DNA of 44,682 nt from JAGOUU01 sp964609155 (GTDB lineage Bacteria; Pseudomonadota; Gammaproteobacteria; JAGOUU01): positions 1 to 44,682 of the forward strand of contig CAZSRF010000017.1 of the NCBI GenBank assembly GCA_964609155.1, in the 5' to 3' direction. Of this stretch, positions 30,044-39,110 are shown in pieces; the first letter of the stretch is position 1, and the number at the start of each line of letters is the position of its first letter. The notes under the pieces are model-generated. The model was not told where the DNA came from, searched no databases, and was given only the letters and a program-made list of their open reading frames with translations. A program made the position numbers and the translations under genes.

Positions 30044-30892
30044 TTATGATAATACTTTATTTATTTTAGAGTTAAGCTCTAGGCTTTCTAGCATATCTAA
30101 TTCTTCGATAGTAAAGCCAGAAGATAATCTGTTGTCTCGATCAAGCGGTAACTTAATTTGATTTCTTGCATAATCTAAAATTAATTGCTTAAAAATATCT
30201 AGCGAATTTATATTTCTCTGATCACAAATATATTTAAACCAGTAATTACCTACTCTTACATGTCCTTTTTCTTCTTCTAAAATAATATTTAATATTTCTA
30301 CAGCTTTATTATCTTTAATAAGTCTAAACTTTTCTATGATTGCTGGTGTAACATCTAGGCCTCGTGCTTCCATAATTCTTGGCACCAATCCCATACGCAC
30401 TAATATATCATGATCGGTAAGGACAGCTAGCTCCCATAGACCATTATGAGCATCAAAAACCCCATATTCAAAACCTAGATCATTTAAATAATTATTTAAT
30501 AAATTGAAATGATTAGCCTCTTCAGCGGCAACGCTTATCCAATCGTTATAATACTCTCTTGGCATATCTTGAAAACGGTATATGGCATCCCAAGCCAGAT
30601 TTATAGCATTAAATTCAATATGACAAATAGCGTGCAGTAATGCTGCTCTACCCTGTAATGTACCGAGTCTTCTGCGTGCTAATTTTTTAGGTTGTACTAA
30701 TGTGGGCTTATGCGGTCTACCTGGGTTTAATATTTTTTCTATACTAGGTAATTTTTCTACTTGCAATTTATTGCTAACCCACAAGTTTTTATATTTATCA
30801 GTTAGGCATACTTTTTGATATGCTGAAGGTTCTGATATGCAATGTAATGCTGCTTCAAAAAGATTATTTTTAATTACCTCTATGCTGGACAT
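30044..30892 (-). CDS. DUF455 ferritin-like protein
   Basis: A member of the DUF455 ferritin-like family, with unknown reaction. Typical blocks are GRPHKPTLVQPKKLARRR, RAALLHAICHIEFNAINLAWDAIYRF, DWISVAAEEANHFNLLN and VPRIMEARGLDVTP, followed by EEEKGHVRVG. The Glu and His residues in these helices (HIEFNA, EEANHF, EEEKGHV) form the pattern of a di-metal carboxylate site. The length of 282 is typical. It is followed 3 bp later by sufE, linking it loosely to iron or sulfur metabolism. The family is sometimes grouped with MiaE-like hydroxylases, but I would not transfer that function. Confidence 0.88.
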   Translation of the reverse strand: MSSIEVIKNNLFEAALHCISEPSAYQKVCLTDKYKNLWVSNKLQVEKLPSIEKILNPGRPHKPTLVQPKKLARRRLGTLQGRAALLHAICHIEFNAINLAWDAIYRFQDMPREYYNDWISVAAEEANHFNLLNNYLNDLGFEYGVFDAHNGLWELAVLTDHDILVRMGLVPRIMEARGLDVTPAIIEKFRLIKDNKAVEILNIILEEEKGHVRVGNYWFKYICDQRNINSLDIFKQLILDYARNQIKLPLDRDNRLSSGFTIEELDMLESLELNSKINKVLS

Positions 30893-30956
30893 ATACTTCT
30901 TAGTTTATAGATGAAGTCTTGGAGCCACTATATCTTATCAGTTTATCATGTCGTTC

Positions 30957-31766
30957 TCAAACTTTATGATTACTATCAGACTCCGGAGTTTTTGGTTGCT
31001 GAGATTCTAGTTTTTGCTTACGCTGTAATTCTAGCAATATATCACGATCTGTTTTCCTTTTTACCTTTGGCATAGGTTCAATAGCTCTTGGATCTTTGTA
31101 AATATTTTTATTAACTTTCTTATCAGTTGCTTGAGTTTTAGAAACTGAACTTGCCTGCGGGTGAAGCTCTGTTTTAGGGAGTTCAGGAAGAACACTTAAA
31201 TGCCATCCAAACGCTTTATTAAAAGCTTTTTTTACTTTTTGAAACATTTCTCGTTGATCAAACTCCTTGATTTTATCATCAATTTTATGGGACGATTTTT
31301 CAGGAATTTTACTTTTAAAATAAGAAGTTAATGGATTCAATTGCTCAACTACAAAAGCACTTTTCCAAGAATCCTCAACAAATAATAGTGAAAAAGCATT
31401 AAAAGCAATAATACAAATAACTACAAGTAATCCCCTTAACAATCCAAATACTAAACCTATTATTCTATCTATTAGACCATGTAGTTTTGTCTTAAAAACT
31501 TTCCTGCGTATTCTTCGCATGAGCCTGCTAGCGATCCAAATAATTCCAATAAAGCTTATAGCAGTTGCATAGCTTACTGTAAGGAATTCTCCTCCAAATG
31601 CCCAGTTAAACCAATAGGAAATATTTTTACCATGAACAATGGCTATATAAAAAGCAATTAATAAAATAATTGTAAGAAGCAACTCACGAAAAAAGCCTCG
31701 CTTAAATCCTATTAACATCGAGGCAATAACAATAAGAATTAATATGCAATTAATCCAAAATATCAT
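30957..31766 (-). CDS. cvpA: CvpA family membrane protein
   Basis: Inner-membrane protein with four hydrophobic segments in residues 1-130 (FWINCILILIVIASMLIGF, then ELLLTIILLIAFYIAIV, further ones around 60-80 and 105-130). The soluble tail is Lys/Gln-rich. CvpA is needed for colicin V production and envelope robustness in other gammaproteobacteria; its biochemical role is unclear. At 269 residues it is longer than E. coli CvpA (162), owing to the tail. It is the last gene of the accD-folC-dedD-cvpA run. The purF that usually follows in gammaproteobacteria is absent; DUF455 and sufE stand there instead. Confidence 0.88.
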   Translation of the reverse strand: MIFWINCILILIVIASMLIGFKRGFFRELLLTIILLIAFYIAIVHGKNISYWFNWAFGGEFLTVSYATAISFIGIIWIASRLMRRIRRKVFKTKLHGLIDRIIGLVFGLLRGLLVVICIIAFNAFSLLFVEDSWKSAFVVEQLNPLTSYFKSKIPEKSSHKIDDKIKEFDQREMFQKVKKAFNKAFGWHLSVLPELPKTELHPQASSVSKTQATDKKVNKNIYKDPRAIEPMPKVKRKTDRDILLELQRKQKLESQQPKTPESDSNHKV

Positions 31767-31799
31767 CTAACACCTATATTTATATCTATATTTATAGTT

Positions 31800-32525
31800 C
31801 TAAGACAATTTATTATTTTGTATAATAATTTCAGGTTCAAACTCAGTTTCTTCTACTATACGATTAGCCAACTCTTTAATATACTTCAATTCATAATCAG
31901 GGCCTACATAGACAGAGTTATCCGCGCCTGTTTGAAGTGTATAAGCAGGAAGTCCTAGACTTAATAAAAGATCCTTAATTTTTTTCTGAGATTTTCCTTT
32001 ATCCAATGAATTAATTTTAATAGCATACACTTCTGTCCTTGCCAAGCTATTTGTATTTAAAATGGAATACTTAATAGTTTTAATTTTAGATGCTTTGTCT
32101 CTTTGAGTCTTTATTTTTGAATTAGATGCTGCTATATCGGGCGTGCCATTAGGCTCCTGCTTTACTGCAGTCATATTATCATCTACAATCGACTGGTTTA
32201 GCCTATCTAGTTTACTTTGCTCACGGGGTTTAGCATTTTTTAACTCAGTTTGCTGATTAATTTTGTCAGGCTTATTGCTAAAAATAAACTGTTGCTCAAG
32301 ACCATTTTTATCTTCTAATTGCTCCGTTGACTGAGTTAAGTCTCTAGACTCTTTTTTAGAAATATATTCTTTGTTTTCTTTCTCATCATGCAATATTGGA
32401 GCAGCCAGAAGCTGCTCTAATCGTTCCTCACTTTCATCCTCTTCAAATACTATAGGAAGAAAGATAATGAGTAGCGAAAATACTACAATTACACCAACGA
32501 GTCTTCGTTTTAAGTCAATGTCCAT
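31800..32525 (-). CDS. dedD: SPOR-domain protein (DedD-like)
   Basis: Septal peptidoglycan-binding protein anchored in the inner membrane. After DIDLKRR an N-terminal transmembrane helix (about 9-26, LVGVIVVFSLLIIFLPIVF) is followed by an acidic patch (EEDESEERLEQ). Next comes a long polar linker and a C-terminal SPOR domain (about 165-238, VYAIKINSLDKGKSQKKIKD). The length of 241 is similar to E. coli DedD (220). Its start overlaps the end of folC by 11 bp, indicating coupled translation in the accD-folC-dedD-cvpA operon. It is likely involved in cell division. Confidence 0.88.
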   Translation of the reverse strand: MDIDLKRRLVGVIVVFSLLIIFLPIVFEEDESEERLEQLLAAPILHDEKENKEYISKKESRDLTQSTEQLEDKNGLEQQFIFSNKPDKINQQTELKNAKPREQSKLDRLNQSIVDDNMTAVKQEPNGTPDIAASNSKIKTQRDKASKIKTIKYSILNTNSLARTEVYAIKINSLDKGKSQKKIKDLLLSLGLPAYTLQTGADNSVYVGPDYELKYIKELANRIVEETEFEPEIIIQNNKLS

Positions 32526-33915
32526 GCTCTATAGATTTGCTTTTATTCTTATAAAATACACAAAATGGTCCAACAACATGAAATGAACCGAACACTACAA
32601 GTATACTCTTTTTATTATTACTTTGCCTAAGAAATCTGCACGCTTCTGCAAAAGCTTGTTGTAAATTCTCGTAATTATTATATTTAACCTTCGAATTAAT
32701 GTTTGTTAGTAATTTGGATAAATCTTTAGCGTCTGCCCCCCTGTGTTCTTTAACCGACACTATAACCCACTGATTTATCCTGGATTCTATAATTTTAATA
32801 CAACTTTCGATATCTTTGTCTTTTAGCATACCAAATATAGCGACAACCTGGTAACCCTGGTAGCTTTTGCAATTATTTTGGTAAATTGAATGCCCCATTA
32901 TACTTATAAGATAATTATTAAGATTAGTAACAGATTGCAGATTATGGGCAACGTCAATCAATATTGTTCTATTAGTGTCCAACCAAGTACAACGTCCTAG
33001 AAGATTAAAATTCTTAACTGTATTATTTATAATTGCTAAATAACTCTTTCGCTCTTGATTAAAACATCCTTTAGTCCTAATTTGATAGTCACTACTAATA
33101 AGCTCAAGAGCCTTAAGACTAGACGCAATATTATTCAACTGAATATTAGGATAGGCTCTTTTCTCAAACTTTAACTCAGAAATATTATTTTCAAGTTTTT
33201 GAGTAAAAATATAATGATTTGATGTTTCTTTTAAAAAATAATCTATCTCATATTGAAAAATTTTTGCATTTTTTTTAATCGCCTCTGTTGTAACTATTCT
33301 AGGCATATTCTTATCACCCAGGATTACTGGCTTATTAGCTGCAATAATGCCTGCTTTTTGATAACCAATTTCTTCAAGGGTGTTTCCCAAAATATTTTGG
33401 TGATCAAAATCAACAGAGGTTATTATAGCCAAATCCTTTTCAATAACATTAACAGCATCTAACCTACCGCCTAAGCCTACTTCTAATAACAATATATCAA
33501 GGTTACTTTCTTGAAATAGTTGCCAGGCGCCAATAGTTATAAACTCAAAAAAAGTCAAAGATACTTGATTAAGATGGCATTTATTATAATCATCCAATAT
33601 ATTTTTTATGTTAGTAAAACTATGTAATATATATGTGTCGTTAACTGGGTTAGCATTAATACGAATCCTTTCATTGAAATTAATTAAATGAGGTGAGGTA
33701 TAACAACCAGTACGAAGCCCTAAATTGACAAGTAATGATTCTAATAATGTGATAACACTGCCTTTACCATTCGTGCCTGCTACCATGACTATATACGGAG
33801 CTGGTTTTTTAAGGTTTAATAAATCAGCAACATTTTTAGTGTTTTCCAGACCTAATTTTATGACATTTGCGGTATCAACTTGCAACTTATCTAAAAAACT
33901 ACTTAAGCCCTGCAT
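32515..33915 (-). CDS. folC: Bifunctional dihydrofolate synthase / folylpolyglutamate synthase
   Basis: Adds glutamate to dihydropteroate and to tetrahydrofolate in the cytoplasm. The Mur-ligase fold shows the P-loop VAGTNGKGSV (residues 45-54), YTSPHLINFNERIRIN, EVGLGGRLDAVN, and a C-terminal domain with DVAHNLQS and FGMLKDKD. At 466 residues it is longer than E. coli FolC (422), partly from inserts in the C-terminal domain. It lies 26 bp after accD and overlaps dedD by 11 bp, all on the same strand. Confidence 0.95.
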   Translation of the reverse strand: MQGLSSFLDKLQVDTANVIKLGLENTKNVADLLNLKKPAPYIVMVAGTNGKGSVITLLESLLVNLGLRTGCYTSPHLINFNERIRINANPVNDTYILHSFTNIKNILDDYNKCHLNQVSLTFFEFITIGAWQLFQESNLDILLLEVGLGGRLDAVNVIEKDLAIITSVDFDHQNILGNTLEEIGYQKAGIIAANKPVILGDKNMPRIVTTEAIKKNAKIFQYEIDYFLKETSNHYIFTQKLENNISELKFEKRAYPNIQLNNIASSLKALELISSDYQIRTKGCFNQERKSYLAIINNTVKNFNLLGRCTWLDTNRTILIDVAHNLQSVTNLNNYLISIMGHSIYQNNCKSYQGYQVVAIFGMLKDKDIESCIKIIESRINQWVIVSVKEHRGADAKDLSKLLTNINSKVKYNNYENLQQAFAEACRFLRQSNNKKSILVVFGSFHVVGPFCVFYKNKSKSIEHGH

Positions 33916-33941
33916 AGAGTATAAAGTTAACTTGTAATTAC

Positions 33942-34844
33942 TTATTTTGGTAAATTTACACCAGCACGCATTTGTGCATAATAGTTACTAGAGATATTCA
34001 TCAATTTAGCTAGAAGCAGTCCTATTTTATCTTTAAGATCCCGCCGATCAACAATTTGATCAACAAAACCATGATCTAATAAAAACTCACTTTGCTGAAA
34101 CCCTTCTGGTAACGTTTCACGAACAGTTTGTTTTATCACCCTTGGGCCAGCAAAACCAACTAAAGCCTTTGGTTCAGCAATGTTGACATCACCTAACATC
34201 GCTAAACTTGCTGATACACCACCAAAGGTAGGGTTCACTAAAACTGATATATACGGAATTTTATTTTCACTTAATTTAGCCAACGCTGCACTAGTTTTAG
34301 CCATCTGAAATAAAGAAAGCAACCCTTCTTGCATACGTGCACCACCACTGGTTGAAAAACAAATAAATGGCCTACGTTCTGCAATGGCGCATTCTACAGC
34401 CTGGACAAAACGCTCACCCACTGCACATCCCATAGAGCCCCCTATGAAATGAAATTCAAAACTGGCAGCTACAACAGGTATACCATTCAATAATCCTTTA
34501 AAAATGATCAGAGCTTCATCTTCATCAGTAGCCTTTTTTGCCTCAAACAGTCTGTCTTGGTATTTTTTGCTGTCTTTAAATTTTAAAATATCCTTAGCCT
34601 GAACATTTTTTGCCAATTCTATTTGCATACCAGGATCCAAGAATAACTCAAGGCGTTTTCTTGCCCTCATAGTCATGTGGTGTGAGCACTTAGGGCAAAC
34701 ATACAACCCCTTTTCAAGCTCTGCACTATAAAGTGCTGCGTTACATTTTTCACATTTTGACCATATGCCCTCTGGCACAGATTTTTTACGCTCACGACTG
34801 ACTGTATTAATTTTTGAAAGAAATATTCTTTTAAACCAGCTCAT
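33942..34844 (-). CDS. accD: Acetyl-CoA carboxylase carboxyltransferase subunit beta
   Basis: Beta subunit of the carboxyltransferase that makes malonyl-CoA for fatty-acid synthesis, acting with AccA and the biotin carboxyl carrier. An N-terminal zinc ribbon has Cys31, Cys34, Cys50 and Cys53 (CEKC, then CPKC). The crotonase-like core shows CFSTSGGARMQEG and PTFGGVSASLAMLGDV. The length of 300 is standard. It heads the accD-folC-dedD-cvpA run. Its promoter should lie in the 34845-35002 gap, which is AT-rich and in which I found no clear boxes or other gene. Confidence 0.97.
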   Translation of the reverse strand: MSWFKRIFLSKINTVSRERKKSVPEGIWSKCEKCNAALYSAELEKGLYVCPKCSHHMTMRARKRLELFLDPGMQIELAKNVQAKDILKFKDSKKYQDRLFEAKKATDEDEALIIFKGLLNGIPVVAASFEFHFIGGSMGCAVGERFVQAVECAIAERRPFICFSTSGGARMQEGLLSLFQMAKTSAALAKLSENKIPYISVLVNPTFGGVSASLAMLGDVNIAEPKALVGFAGPRVIKQTVRETLPEGFQQSEFLLDHGFVDQIVDRRDLKDKIGLLLAKLMNISSNYYAQMRAGVNLPK

Positions 34845-35002
34845 TATTATCTATGTCTAATTAAAGTAAAGTTAAATTCAATAACGTGTCTGATTATGAC
34901 ATATCTGGCTAATTAATAAAAGCTGGTCTAACCTCATGTACAGGGCACTAGGGCTTAGCATTTTTATTTAAAAAACTAACTTTAAAGCTCTTTACTATAT
35001 GC

Positions 35003-35614
35003 TTACATAATACTGAGGGCAAGGGTGCCCGGCATTATTCCAGTAGATGCAGAAGAACCAACAGAATCTTTCAATCTGATCTCCACAGCTTTAATCTTAG
35101 CAAGTATTTTATCGGTTTTTTTAGATTCAATTTCAAGATGTCTTGCTAAAACCTCACTGCCCTCTAATTGAAGATTTCTTGTTACAGTTATAGCTAAAGG
35201 TCCAGTCATAGTTTGTCTAGCCTGTTCAGAGTAGCTCACAACTGCGGAGGCACTATGGGCTGGTGATAAAGTCATGCTAGTAATAATTCCCTGTATCGCA
35301 AGCAAAAGATTTTGCCAGTTTAATACTGGCCGATCTTGTGACTGCAAAATAAAATTCACTACCAATGGGGCTGAGCTGACTAAAGCTAACAACAAAAATC
35401 CCCATTTTCCTGATAATCTAAGTTTTGCGATAATTTGCGGTAACATCCCAAGAATCTTAAGAATTTCTTGATTAACCCTATTTGTTTCTTCTTTATCAAT
35501 GCGCTCAGCCATTGAGGCTGATGTAATCGGCAAGCGGATAGATTCCACAGTTGGTACAGATTGTATAGATAACGCGCCTGAAAGTAATGCTTCCACTTCC
35601 TCTGAACTTTTCAT
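35003..35614 (-). CDS. Small membrane-associated protein, unknown function
   Basis: A 203-residue product from the chosen start. The N-terminal 70 residues are soluble. Two hydrophobic segments follow, WGFLLLALVSSAPLVVNFIL (about 71-92) and a weaker one near LLLAIQGIITSMTL (about 102-116). A C-terminal helical region is rich in Lys and Glu (HLEIESKKTDKILAKIKAVE). No family recognised. The GTG-started longer form was rejected because AAGGGAG stands 7 nt before the ATG at 35614. It is divergent from the LolC/E-type gene and is probably monocistronic. It may be a secreted effector or a membrane scaffold; there is no direct evidence for either. Confidence 0.65.
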   Translation of the reverse strand: MKSSEEVEALLSGALSIQSVPTVESIRLPITSASMAERIDKEETNRVNQEILKILGMLPQIIAKLRLSGKWGFLLLALVSSAPLVVNFILQSQDRPVLNWQNLLLAIQGIITSMTLSPAHSASAVVSYSEQARQTMTGPLAITVTRNLQLEGSEVLARHLEIESKKTDKILAKIKAVEIRLKDSVGSSASTGIMPGTLALSIM

Positions 35615-35689
35615 TAGATCTCCCTTATTCACTGAATATTGCTATAATGTATATCAATATATACTAATTACTACTATCACGAAGTTCAT

Positions 35690-36985
35690 ATGCAAATCAA
35701 TACTAAATTTCTACCTTTATGGATTAGCGCAAAGTTTATCTTACACAGCAGTAAATCCAAACACATTAGAGTCATAACGTTAACTACATTATTTGGTTTG
35801 CTACTCGGCGTCAGTTCTCTTATTGTTGTATTATCTGTTATGAATGGATTTACCTCAGTTGCAAAAAACAGAATGACTAATCTTTTACCTCATATCACTA
35901 TCGATGTATTTGATGATTACAAAAACTTAAGGGATCGTAATAATCTACCAAAAAAAGAACCTATCACCCCTCAAGAATCACAAAAAAAAATTAATGATAT
36001 CGAGCGCATTGTTCTTAATCGGCTTGGACCAGACAAAATCAAAGCAATGTACCCTAATCTACAAAAAAAAGTATTTATAATTAACAATCAAAAACTAATA
36101 CCTATCTGGTTACAAGCTTTGCCAAGTGATATCATTGCTCGTAAATTAAATGCGTTAAATCCAGATTATGATGGAAACGCAGAAAGCATAAACAAGTCAA
36201 AATTTTATTATGATGGGATTGTACTCAGTAACACCATTAGAGAAACACTTGATAAAAGTAATACTATTAGCCTTATTACACCCGAAAACTTCTTTCGCTA
36301 CTATACATTACAAGTAAAAAATACTTTTACTGCCAATGATCAATTAATGGCTAATTTAGCTTTTATTGATATAGACTACGCGGCAAAAATATTTAATGAT
36401 TATAATATTAATAATATTAATATTGATCTGAAATACCCAAATAATGCGCCTAGTCACGCTAACGATCTTTTAGCAGAGATTCCGCTGGGTATTAACAATT
36501 GGACAAATTACGTTGGTAATTATTTTAAAGTATTAGAATACACCAAACAAACAATGTTTATACTACTTAGTTGTATTGTTATTGTCTCAATGTTTAACCT
36601 TATTGCAACTTTAACGACAGTATTGAATGAAAAACAATCTGAATTGGCAATACTAAAAACACTAGGAATAACTCGTTCTTTTATTATTAAATTATTCCTA
36701 ACTTACGGATTTATTATCACTTCTTTAGGGTTATTTTTAGGCATAGTTCTTGGGGTAGTTTTAACTATGAACATCAGCTATCTCGCAGCTACTTTAGAAA
36801 CCATAATGAATTATAAGTTCATTAATCCTGAAATATATTTCATAAACTATCTACCTGCTGAGTTATCAGCAGCAGATATTTTTAATATAGTTGTTACTGT
36901 GTATACAATAATGCTTATTGCTGTTGTTTATCCATGCCTTAAAGCTAGTAAAATTATGCCTGCGCTGGTGCTTAGGCATAATTAA
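35690..36985 (+). CDS. LolC/LolE-family ABC transporter permease
   Basis: Inner-membrane permease of the lipoprotein-releasing type. The first transmembrane helix is at about 29-51, with the hallmark VVLSVMNGF. A large periplasmic domain (MacB-PCD type) spans about 55-285. Three C-terminal helices of the FtsX fold (about 290-420) include the cytosolic loop LNEKQSELAILKTLGITRS. The length of 431 fits LolC/LolE (about 400-415). Which of the two it represents cannot be told. The LolD ATPase that normally follows is absent, since the next gene is on the other strand. A TATAAT at 35643-35648 may be its -10 box. The product of the gene at 35003 is divergent. Confidence 0.87.
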   Translation: MQINTKFLPLWISAKFILHSSKSKHIRVITLTTLFGLLLGVSSLIVVLSVMNGFTSVAKNRMTNLLPHITIDVFDDYKNLRDRNNLPKKEPITPQESQKKINDIERIVLNRLGPDKIKAMYPNLQKKVFIINNQKLIPIWLQALPSDIIARKLNALNPDYDGNAESINKSKFYYDGIVLSNTIRETLDKSNTISLITPENFFRYYTLQVKNTFTANDQLMANLAFIDIDYAAKIFNDYNINNINIDLKYPNNAPSHANDLLAEIPLGINNWTNYVGNYFKVLEYTKQTMFILLSCIVIVSMFNLIATLTTVLNEKQSELAILKTLGITRSFIIKLFLTYGFIITSLGLFLGIVLGVVLTMNISYLAATLETIMNYKFINPEIYFINYLPAELSAADIFNIVVTVYTIMLIAVVYPCLKASKIMPALVLRHN

Positions 36986-37007
36986 AAACAATGGCTGCCT
37001 GCAAATT

Positions 37008-37907
37008 TTAAGTAGGCAAAGTACCAGGGCGTAAATGAAAAGGAGTTCTGAGTGGTCTAGTAGCCTGCTCATCCGGTCTCAAAGTTGCCGCTAAAGTAGG
37101 TCTTAAGAAACTTATAACTGAAGATACCATCTTTGCGTCATGCAGATCAAAAGTTCCTTGCCCCATAGGCACCAACCCTACTCTTGGCAAGAAAGCAAAA
37201 GACAAAGGTCCAACTGGTTTTGCTAAAACTCCTAGCATAATGCCTGTATTACCATAAGGTTGCAAATACAATTTAACTTCATCTTTTGCATGACTATTAC
37301 CTGCATCAATAAAACCAGGACGTGAATGCATAGTTAAACGAGGAGCAGAGAACTTGTGAATCTTAGCAGGAACAGCAAGACGCATGTCAGCAACTTGCAC
37401 TTCAGGTAAATTAGCTGCTAAATAAGATTCAACATTTTTCAACTTATTAGTGATATCAAGAGTTTCATCAGCTGTTAGCTCTTCATCAGGAGAAACAGTA
37501 TCCGATAAAAATAAATCAGCTGCCTCTTCTGCAGCTACACTGGCAGTAATCTGCTGTTCATCAACCTTATGTTGTTCATGCGAAAGTGTAATAGCCGCTG
37601 CGGCAATCTTATCTTTTAACTTCTCAGCCATAGCTGTAGCCTCAGGCAAAGTAGAATTTTGCAGCTCTTCCAACTCACCAAGCGCAGCCGCAAGATTCGC
37701 AGAAACTAGTGCAAGTAAGCCGTCAAGAGAAAAGCTATTATCTAGCCTTATTTGTGATTCTACAGCCTGCAAAGATGAATAAATAGCTTCAATTCGATCA
37801 CGCAGCACCAAATAGGCAGCCATCATTGCTGCCATTTCTAGCTGCAGCTTTTTTTTTCTTCTCTTTTTTTTCTTTTCTAGCGGTGAATCAGACTCCATTA
37901 TGCTCAT
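37008..37907 (-). CDS. Ala-rich coiled-coil protein with polybasic N-terminus, unknown function
   Basis: A 299-residue soluble product. Residues 1-25 include a polybasic run (EKKKKRRKKKLQLE). The region 28-170 is Ala/Leu/Glu-rich and looks like long helices or coiled coil. The C-terminal third is Pro/Leu/Arg-rich and ends in RTPFHLRPGTLPT. No family recognised; no signal peptide. The start was set at 37907 (MSIMESDSPLE) because AAGGGGA lies 7 nt upstream of it; a longer ORF begins at 37955. The composition is richer in G+C than its neighbours. A nuclear-localisation-like basic stretch makes a secreted effector conceivable, but this is speculation. Confidence 0.65.
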   Translation of the reverse strand: MSIMESDSPLEKKKKRRKKKLQLEMAAMMAAYLVLRDRIEAIYSSLQAVESQIRLDNSFSLDGLLALVSANLAAALGELEELQNSTLPEATAMAEKLKDKIAAAAITLSHEQHKVDEQQITASVAAEEAADLFLSDTVSPDEELTADETLDITNKLKNVESYLAANLPEVQVADMRLAVPAKIHKFSAPRLTMHSRPGFIDAGNSHAKDEVKLYLQPYGNTGIMLGVLAKPVGPLSFAFLPRVGLVPMGQGTFDLHDAKMVSSVISFLRPTLAATLRPDEQATRPLRTPFHLRPGTLPT

Positions 37908-38004
37908 AAAAAATCCCCTTGTATTATCTTTTTTATTGCTATAAAGCTTTAACATTAACTAATCCCTTAAGAAGAAACAAATATAATTACTTAGACGAGT
38001 GCTG

Positions 38005-39033
38005 CTAATGCACCCCAGTTGTAATCGCAAAAAAAGCCCCATGCCTGGTTATTATATCATAAACAATAAATAAAATCTCTTGCTTAGTTGTCAAATATTG
38101 CTTTAGCTTAGTTGATTTTGTATACAGCAATACGTTTATATCAAGACTGCTTGGGGCAAATTGCTCAAATTTAATAATTATTGGTTGTTTTTGATTAACC
38201 CCTGGATGATTCTTTAGAATTTCCTCAAGTTCTTTTAGAATAGGCTGAATTTTATCAAAATCTTCATATCTTAAACTTATTGTTTCTTTTATACGACGAG
38301 AGGACATCCTGCTGATATTTTCAACTGGTACGTTTGACCAAATATTATTAGGCACATAGACTGGACATTTCTCTGCATTTTTTAATCTTGTTGTTCTCCA
38401 ACCAATTTTCTCTACTACACCCTCAAGTTTATTACTATCAAGCTTAATAGAGTCACCTACTTTAAAAGGTTTATCTAATAAAACAGTCAAACCACCAAAA
38501 AAATTTGAAAGCATATCTTTAGCAGCTAACCCCATTATTAAAGAACCTGCACCACCTATAGTTAATAACCCACTGAGAGAATAACCAAGACTTTGTAAAA
38601 TAAGGATCACAGCGAGAGTCACTACAAACGCTCTTAATAATTTTCCCGCTATATATGAAGAAGCAACATCTAATGCTTCATCTTTATCTGGAGTATCAAA
38701 AAAATTTTTTTCACCATTACGAATTATATTGAGTAAGAACCAGGCTAAAACAATAATAATGCCTACCGTTTTAACCATCTTATTGAGTAAAATAATCGTT
38801 ATAGCATTAGGAAAATGATGTTCTACAAGACTAAAAGAGTAGCTTAAAAACAATACAATAATAAATATTGTTGAAGGTAATTTAAGAGACGCAAGAATTA
38901 CCTCTTGCCAAGCATCTGCTTGTTCTAGATTTTTTTTGTTAGCAAATCTTAAAATTTTATTTTTTAGAAAAACAATAAAAAAACATAATAAAAAACTAAA
39001 AGATATCTGAAAATAAATCATGCTATTTTGCAT
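38005..39033 (-). CDS. MscS-family mechanosensitive channel
   Basis: Inner-membrane osmotic safety valve. About four hydrophobic segments occupy residues 5-160 from the chosen start. The pore-lining helix and its continuation read GLLTIGGAGSLIMGLAAKDMLSNFFGGL. The beta domain follows with DKPFKVGDSIKL, GVVEKIGWRTTRL and VPNNIWSNVPVENISR. At 343 residues it is a mid-sized family member, larger than E. coli MscS (286), with one extra N-terminal helix. I chose ATG 39033 (MQNSMIYFQ) because AGGA lies 9 nt upstream; the longer form starting at 39081 has no ribosome site. Confidence 0.92.
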   Translation of the reverse strand: MQNSMIYFQISFSFLLCFFIVFLKNKILRFANKKNLEQADAWQEVILASLKLPSTIFIIVLFLSYSFSLVEHHFPNAITIILLNKMVKTVGIIIVLAWFLLNIIRNGEKNFFDTPDKDEALDVASSYIAGKLLRAFVVTLAVILILQSLGYSLSGLLTIGGAGSLIMGLAAKDMLSNFFGGLTVLLDKPFKVGDSIKLDSNKLEGVVEKIGWRTTRLKNAEKCPVYVPNNIWSNVPVENISRMSSRRIKETISLRYEDFDKIQPILKELEEILKNHPGVNQKQPIIIKFEQFAPSSLDINVLLYTKSTKLKQYLTTKQEILFIVYDIITRHGAFFAITTGVH

Positions 39034-39110
39034 ATAAACAGTCCTATGGGCCTTATATGTTAGCCTTATTAAGGCTCGCATTGATACAACAATAATGTTA
39101 AAATTCTACC

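Noticed and set aside
37450..37782. 110-codon plus-strand ORF opposite the Ala-rich coiled-coil gene
   Set aside because: Ser/Ala-rich antisense shadow of Ala/Glu codons, no ribosome site, no family resemblance.
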